Shown: in pieces, positions 58,264 to 64,000 of the stretch
How the letters are laid out: each line of letters opens with the position of its first letter
How positions within the stretch are numbered: the stretch's first letter is position 1
Assembly (NCBI GenBank): GCA_009602735.1
Contig: WELA01010851.1
Location: forward strand, 1 to 64,000
DNA length: 64,000 nucleotides
Direction of reading: 5' to 3'
Source of the DNA: Mesotaenium endlicherianum
Taxonomy: Eukaryota > Streptophyta > Zygnematophyceae > Zygnematales > Mesotaeniaceae
Program-made: the position numbers and the translations under genes
Notes under the pieces: model-generated
The model's database searches: none
What the model was told of the DNA's origin: nothing
Seen by the model: the letters and a program-made list of their open reading frames with translations, nothing else

Positions 58264-61200
58264 CGCTGCTCCTTGTTGCATGCGTGCAGCAGCAGCAGTA
58301 GAAGGGGGGCACACAGGGGCGGCGGTGTAGCGCGAGCTTCACTTGCCACCGATGTCAGCGCTGCGGCTGCTGACCCAGCTAGCAGTAGCAGTAACAGTAG
58401 CAATAATCCTAGTCCTAGTGTTCTGCCCGGAGACGGAGAAGGCGCTGGTCCCTCTGGGGAGGGAGACGCGCAGCCGCTGCCCGAGCCTGATGCTGCCCCC
58501 GCCACTCCTCAGGAGAAAAAGAAGCGGGCCAGCAGCAAGGGCAAAGGGCGCGGCGGGTGGCAACAGGTCAAGCTGCGCAGTGGCAGGAATCAGAAGTCGC
58601 AAGGGGAAGGCAAACTTGCACACGCTGAGCAGCTGGTAAGGGGGGGAGAGGAAGGGCTCTCTTCTTCTTCTTCTTCTTCTTTTTCTCTGTGCAGCAATTC
58701 TTAATTGAGCATCCACTTGGACTTATGCTGCAGCTTGCAGGCTTCTCGCAAACGAACGGTCCAGCTTGCTACCTGACATTGTAGACACAGAGTCCCCATG
58801 ACAGAGGCATTAATAATGGGGACTAAGGAAATAGTGGCTTTCAGGATGAGAGCAGTAGCGGGCCAACACATCCAAGGGAGGCAAGCTGTGAAAAGTTATG
58901 GTAAATCATCGCCTGTGTTGCCGTCTGACTCTGTGCCTTTCAGGACTCTGCACCAAAGCTGGGCTGGTTGAAGGACAGCACCCTCATTGGGGATGAGGTA
59001 ACAGCCCCTCCTCCCTCCCTCCCTCCCTCCCTCCCTCCAGTGCATGCAACAATGACAGGAATGGCATGTGGGTCAGAACCACTGGGGGGCTGGAGGGTGG
59101 GAGAAGCCATCGCATGCAATAGGGCCCAACAGCAGCAGCAGCTGCCCCAGCTCCCTTGCTCATGTGTCTGCATTGTACCAGTCAATGATGGATGATGCCC
59201 CCCCGTCTCTCTCTCCCCCTCCCACTCTTTCTCCCTCTCCCTCTCCCCCTCTCTCTCCGTCTCCGTCTCCCTCCCCCTTCTCCCTCTCCCTTCCTCCACC
59301 CCCCTCCCCTANNNNNNNNNNNNNNNNNNNNNNNNNNNNNNNNNNNNNNNNNNNNNNNNNNNNNNNNNNNNNNNNNNNNNNNNNNNNNNNNNNNNNNNNN
59401 NNNNNNNNNNNNNNNNNNNNNNNNNNNNNNNNNNNNNNNNNNNNNNNNNNNNNNNNNNNNNNNNNNNNNNNNNNNNNNNNNNNNNNNNNNNNNNNNNNNN
59501 NNNNNNNNNNNNNNNNNNNNNNNNNNNNNNNNNNNNNNNNNNNNNNNNNNNNNNNNNNNNNNNNNNNNNNNNNNNNNNNNNNNNNNNNNNNNNNNNNNNN
59601 NNNNNNNNNNNNNNNNNNNNNNNNNNNNNNNNNNNNNNNNNNNNNNNNNNNNNNNNNNNNNNNNNNNNNNNNNNNNNNNNNNNNNNNNNNNNNNNNNNNN
59701 NNNNNNNNNNNNNNNNNNNNNNNNNNNNNNNNNNNNNNNNNNNNNNNNNNNNNNNNNNNNNNNNNNNNNNNNNNNNNNNNNNNNNNNNNNNNNNNNNNNN
59801 NNNNNNNNNNNNNNNNNNNNNNNNNNNNNNNNNNNNNNNNNNNNNNNNNNNNNNNNNNNNNNNNNNNNNNNNNNNNNNNNNNNNNNNNNNNNNNNNNNNN
59901 NNNNNNNNNNNNNNNNNNNNNNNNNNNNNNNNNNNNNNNNNNNNNNNNNNNNNNNNNNNNNNNNNNNNNNNNNNNNNNNNNNNNNNNNNNNNNNGGGGGG
60001 GGGGTGCAGCGCACAATATGGAGGGTGAACCGCACAATAGCGCGCTCCACCTCGGTGCGCCAGGCCCTGCAGGTGGTGGAGGAGATGAAGGCTGCCGGCC
60101 TCAGCTCTGCCAATGAAGGTGTGTGCGTGCGTGCGTGCCAGGGAGGAGCCACCATTGCGGTATGGCACCTGTGCCAGGCTTCTCTCATGCTGAAGTTGTG
60201 TAGACAGACCACGTATGACATACACGCTCTTGCTTGTGCTCGTCCCCATGGGCAGGAGTAGTGTACGTGTCTTGACAGGCAAACTGGTAGTGTCTTTTGC
60301 CCCAGAAGGAGAATGCTCCGAGGCTGTCTGGCATCCTTGTGGCGGTGTGAAAGGCCGTCAGTGTCTATCTTGTGTGTTATGTAAAAGCTGCTCGCTGGGC
60401 CACTTACCTGCTTCGTTTTGGGAGGTTGATCATAGTGTCTGTTGATGTGTATGACGCAGGGACGTACGTGGCGCTCATCACCGTGTGCCGGCGCCAGAAG
60501 CAGGGAGAGCGTGCTCTTGTTGTCTATGAGGTCAGCCGCTCATGCTGCTGCTGCTGTTGCTGCTGCAGTGGGCTTACACATTGGTGGCTGGCCACCATTA
60601 GTTGTGATATCTGGCCCCTCCTGATAAGGGCGGGGGGTAAGGGAGGCATCCGTTGCTGCTTATGCAGGCGATGAAGCAAGCAGGGGTGAGGCCCAGCCTG
60701 CTGACATACAACCTGCTCATCTCCTGCTGCCAGCAGGCGCAGCGCCTCGAGAGTGCGTTCCTCATCAAGGTGCTACTACTACTACTCCTAAAGGAGGGGG
60801 TACCATCAAACTTCCTGTCTTGGGAGGGCAGGCCGGCAGGCAGGCACTTAAGAAGCCTGCAGCTTGTTGGCTAGCTAGCTGACAGTGCTTGATTCTTTGG
60901 CTGGGGGGGTGGGGGGACAACAAGCACAACACAAACAGGAGGATATGGAGGCGGCGGGAGTGGCGCCGGATGTGGTGACGTACACGTCGCTGATGGGGCT
61001 GGTCACCAAGTGCTCGCCGTTCCGCGGGCGCGCCACCCCCGCGCAGCGCCTGAGCCGCGTGCTGGCGCTGTTCCAGGAGATGCAGCAGGGGCGCGGCCTG
61101 CAGCCGGACGCCGTCACTTTCAACACGCTCATGTACGCGGCTGCGCAGGCCAGCCTCCCTGGCAAAGTCCTGGTCTGTTCACCCCCTCCTGTCTCCCCCT

Positions 61201-63792
61201 CTCCTCCTGCAGCAGCTGCAGCTGCGGCATTCCTTTTCTCCCTCTCCCGGCTTACGTGCCTCGCCTCCCTGGTCCATGGTGGTGGGGGTGGTGGGGCTGG
61301 TACAGGAGATATACGGGCAGATGGTGGCGGGCGGGGTGAGCCCCAACCAGTTCACGTTCAGCATCCTGCTGGAAGCGGTGGGGCAGGGCGGACGCCTCAA
61401 GGCCGCGCTAGAAGTGTTCAACGAGATGAAGGCGGCTGGCGTGCCGCCACAGACCAGCACCTACAACTGCCTCATCGACGCGTGCGCTGTCAGCCCTCAG
61501 CCTGATGTAGGTCCCGTCACCCTTTTGGAGGAGAGTGCTCTGCTGCTGCGGTTACGTTTTGATCTGCTCCTTTCCAAGTAAAGTGCAGACAATGAAGAAG
61601 AAGTGTATCTAACGACCAAGGGAGGGGGGGAGCGGGACGGAGGTGCAGGCGCAGAAGGCGTGGAGCCTGTATGAGGAGATGCTGGCAGACCCCAGTACCC
61701 AGCCCAACGCAGATACCCTCACCAGCCTCGTCACCGCCTGCTCCAAGGTACGCGCGTTGGTGATTGGGTGCTTTTGCTGTTGCTGTTGCTGTCGCTCTTG
61801 CTTCCAGGCAGCAGGAGGCAGCACGGGTGGTGGGTGGAGTGACAACAAGCTCTGGCTGGGGGGGTGGGTGCGCAGGGGGGCGACTATGCGGGGGCGCTGA
61901 AGGTGCACGCACTGATGCGCGAGAGGGGCTTCAGCAAGGCGCTGCTGGCCGCCGCCACGTACAACAAGCTCATCCACTCCGCCGACATGTCCGGCAGCCT
62001 CGACGCCGCCTTCAAGGTCTCCCCCCATGCGTGCTGTATCACCGGGAAGTGCTGCCTGTCACTGTGCTGCAGCAGCACGTTATACATTGTGTGTTACCCC
62101 TAACCTTGTTGTGTGTGTGTGTGTGTGAGTAAGCAGCTGTATGCAGAGATGAAGGAGGGTGGGGTGAAGCCGGATGCCGTGACGTACAGCACGCTGGTGG
62201 CCGCGTGCAACCACCACGCTGATGTCCAGAGGGCGCTGGCCGTGCAGGCCGAGATGGAGGGCCTGGGCGTAAAGCCCAATCAGGCACGCGCTCTCTCTCC
62301 CTCTCCCTCTCTCTCTGCCTTCACATCTGTTGTCGGTGTTGGGCGCTGGCTGATGATGGAGGTGACGAGAGATGGCGATGCATGCAGGTGGTGTACCACT
62401 CCCTCATCGGCGCGCACGGCGAAGCTGGCCAGTGGCGAGAAGCTCTGGCCGTCTTCCGCCAGCTGGAGGCAAGCAGCAGCAGCAGCGGCGGCGCAGAGGT
62501 CCAAAACTGCCCCGCTATCTCTGTGATGCAGTGTCACCCTCCCCTCCTAGCCCCCTGAGCCACACCCCACGTTGTGCAGATGCATGCATGCAGGTCCAGG
62601 TCGGGACGCTTCTTGAGCACCTGCTGCGTGAGCGACGGGGCTGGTGCAATGCTGAGAGATACTTTTGTGGAACCGTGCGCGCGTGATTGATGGTGGGTGG
62701 GGGCCCAGGGAGAGGTGGCAGCCGTGTCGTTGGGATCGTACAGCCTGCTGTTCGATGCTTGCTTTGGCAAGGGCGGAGCTTCAGCTGCTGTCTTGGATGC
62801 TGTTGCAAAGGGCAACAGACTAGAGATAACTGAAGGTATGGCATCTGCTTTGTGTGGTCATGTCCTCTGTCTTCCATCCCTGTTGCTCCACACTTTGGAA
62901 TGCTTGCCCTTCCCAGCCACTATGGGCAAAAAGAACAAATAATTACAAGGGAAAATTGCTAGCATCATGTCATCGGCGAGAGTTTTCCCTGGTGCTTATA
63001 CCCTGAGCTCACTGACTGGCCGTAGGCATCAAGGCAGCCCTGGACGTTTTCGAGACGGCATCGCAGGCAGGCATCTTCAAGTGCTTCAGAGATGGAGAGT
63101 TGGAAAGGTACCCCCACCCTCACCTCATCATCCTTCTGCAGCGTGACATGCCTACTACGCGGGTTCTTACCTTGTTCCTTCCTCCTGCTGCAGGTGTGAC
63201 GTGAGAGTAATGACGCGTTCAAGCACTGTCGTGGCCTTGTTGGCGTGGCTGGAGCGCATAAGGGCGTCCCCTCCTATTCAAAAAGACCTCTTGGTTGTCA
63301 CCGGAAACGACAAGGGCAGGGTATGTGGGTTGCTTCTGCCATCTTGTTGCCACGCTTCTCTACATGACAGATGCAGCGTGTCCTTTGCACATTGCCCCCG
63401 TGCCCATCAGATGCAATCTGCTCTGCAGTGACTGTCCCATGTAGCAAACAGACGCGTGGAAGATTGTGCTACAACACTCGGAGTAATGACATGGAATGGT
63501 TTCCCCCAGGCAGCCCTTTATTCCATTGGTTCTTGCGATTGTTTATCAATAAAGTTCTTTCTTGTTATTTGACATTTTGCAGGGAGTGACAGCTGGGTCA
63601 AGGAAAGGTCGTCATCCTAAGCTTTATGTCAGTGCCCAGACAACCCTTCAGGCAGTTGGGCTACCACCAAAATGCTTAGAAACCATTACAATGCATGCGC
63701 TTACAGTCGAAAACGCGTCGCTGACGTTGTGGTTAGCTGATGGAGTTCAACAGAACTCTGACCACAGCCAGGTAGTTTCCTCAGTGCTCTAG
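58264..63792 (+). CDS. PPR protein with C-terminal SMR-like domain (15 exons seen, interrupted by gap)
   Basis: Inferred exons: ~58264-58635, 58944-58997, [gap], 60010-60118, 60460-60530, 60668-60769, 60939-61166, 61306-61506, 61649-61747, 61876-62016, 62137-62283, 62388-62498, 62709-62835, 63026-63107, 63194-63320, 63583-63792 (stop TAG). Phases agree across the junctions on the right of the gap. The early exons are Ser/Ala/Gly-rich and basic, as in an organelle-targeted N-terminus, but I cannot see the start ATG. About eight to nine PPR motifs follow (PDVVTYTSLM, PDAVTFNTLM, TSTYNCLIDAC, KPDAVTYSTLVAAC, VVYHSLIGAHG). The end (CDVRVMTRSSTVVALLAWLE, DLLVVTGNDKGR) resembles a degenerate SMR domain. 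PPR-SMR proteins of plants act on chloroplast or mitochondrial RNA; the precise target is unknown. At5g02830-like proteins are the closest plant type that I can recall. Confidence 0.82.
59014..59311. repeat. CT-rich low-complexity tract beside the gap
   Basis: A (CTCC)n run at ~59014-59038 and a long TC/CCCTCT tract from ~59197 lie in the intron that runs into the gap. Confidence 0.85.
59312..59994. other. Assembly gap of 683 N
   Basis: Unknown bases lie between a C/T-rich tract and a run of G inside the PPR gene. One or more PPR exons may be hidden. Any reading frame across this stretch is meaningless. Confidence 0.99.
62108..62128. repeat. (GT)n microsatellite in a PPR intron
   Basis: About ten GT units lie directly before the acceptor AAGCAG ending at 62136. 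Confidence 0.9.
62284..62387 (+). other. Probable GC-AG intron in the PPR gene
   Basis: The exon end AATCAG is followed by GCACGC, and the next exon begins after CATGCAG at 62387. The PPR motif (GVKPNQ followed by VVYHSLI) reads through only if the donor is GC. Confidence 0.62.
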
Positions 63793-64000
63793 ATAATGAC
63801 TGTTACGGAACCGCAAGAAGGTTTAATGGCACGTCTCCCACGCTTGAATTAGTGTTTGACAAGTCCGATTTATAATCACCACCTCGAGTACACCACGTCA
63901 ATGATTAGAATACTCTAACTTCTACAACCTCCTGCACACTTTGGACAGTAGAGTGGGTCCGTTTTGTTTCCCACCCAGTAGTGTGGGAACGAATGCTTCA
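63793..64000. other. Sequence after the PPR gene
   Basis: Presumed 3' UTR and flank. I see no TGTAA or AATAAA signal in it and no further coding sequence. Confidence 0.5.

Noticed and set aside
59068-60261. Long reading frames on both strands across 59.1-60.3 kb
   Set aside because: They run through 683 unknown bases and mean nothing. Only the exon ending at 60118 is supported.
1-64000. tRNA, rRNA or other structured RNA genes
   Set aside because: I saw none. The tRNA-like matches are primer-binding sites next to LTRs.

Overview
The window is eukaryotic and most likely from a green alga. The one clear host gene is an intron-rich, organelle-type pentatricopeptide-repeat (PPR) gene with short GT-AG introns. 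The retroelements use a tRNA-iMet-like primer site. Two Ty3/gypsy fossils carry a cytosine-C5 DNA methyltransferase (DNMT) domain, an arrangement I recall being reported for charophyte (streptophyte) algae. A streptophyte alga is my best guess, but a chlorophyte is not excluded.

About 1-55.3 kb is a nested pile of transposable elements with no host gene that I can recognise. Family 1 is a Ty3/gypsy chromovirus. Element A (left edge to 8316, minus) and element D (36065-44912, plus) look whole, each with gag, a pol ending in a chromodomain, and an additional ORF (aORF) of unknown function between pol and the 3' LTR. Element B (15771-24451) is a broken, older relative with a strongly diverged aORF. 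C (27661-30295) and G (48757-52246) are fragments of a decayed subfamily. There is also a solo LTR (52790-53509) and an LTR fragment (48403-48756).

Family 1 landed in or next to older elements. DNMT-1 is a gypsy fossil split into four pieces between 8840 and 27660. It is interrupted by E (9745-14350, gypsy-like, no integrase seen), by B, and by a 2.4 kb DNA-transposon-like unit with inverted ends (24898-27310). DNMT-2 (30298-45521) is a second gypsy fossil in which D sits inside the methyltransferase domain. F (45522-48402) and H (52247-54690, minus) are other gypsy fossils.

From 55.3 to 58.26 kb I see no convincing gene, apart from a weak cysteine-containing ORF on the minus strand. From 58.26 to 63.79 kb a plus-strand host gene encodes a PPR protein with a C-terminal SMR-like domain. 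Fifteen exons are visible, and an assembly gap of 683 N interrupts the gene.

The most interesting signals are: two different gypsy fossils with a DNMT between protease and reverse transcriptase, sharing an unusual G-W-E-C-Q catalytic loop; the aORF of the chromovirus, which is flanked by repeated 3'-end signals and preceded by a conserved splice-acceptor-like site that could pair with a consensus donor in U5; and evidence that LTRs and the aORF have been exchanged among family members.
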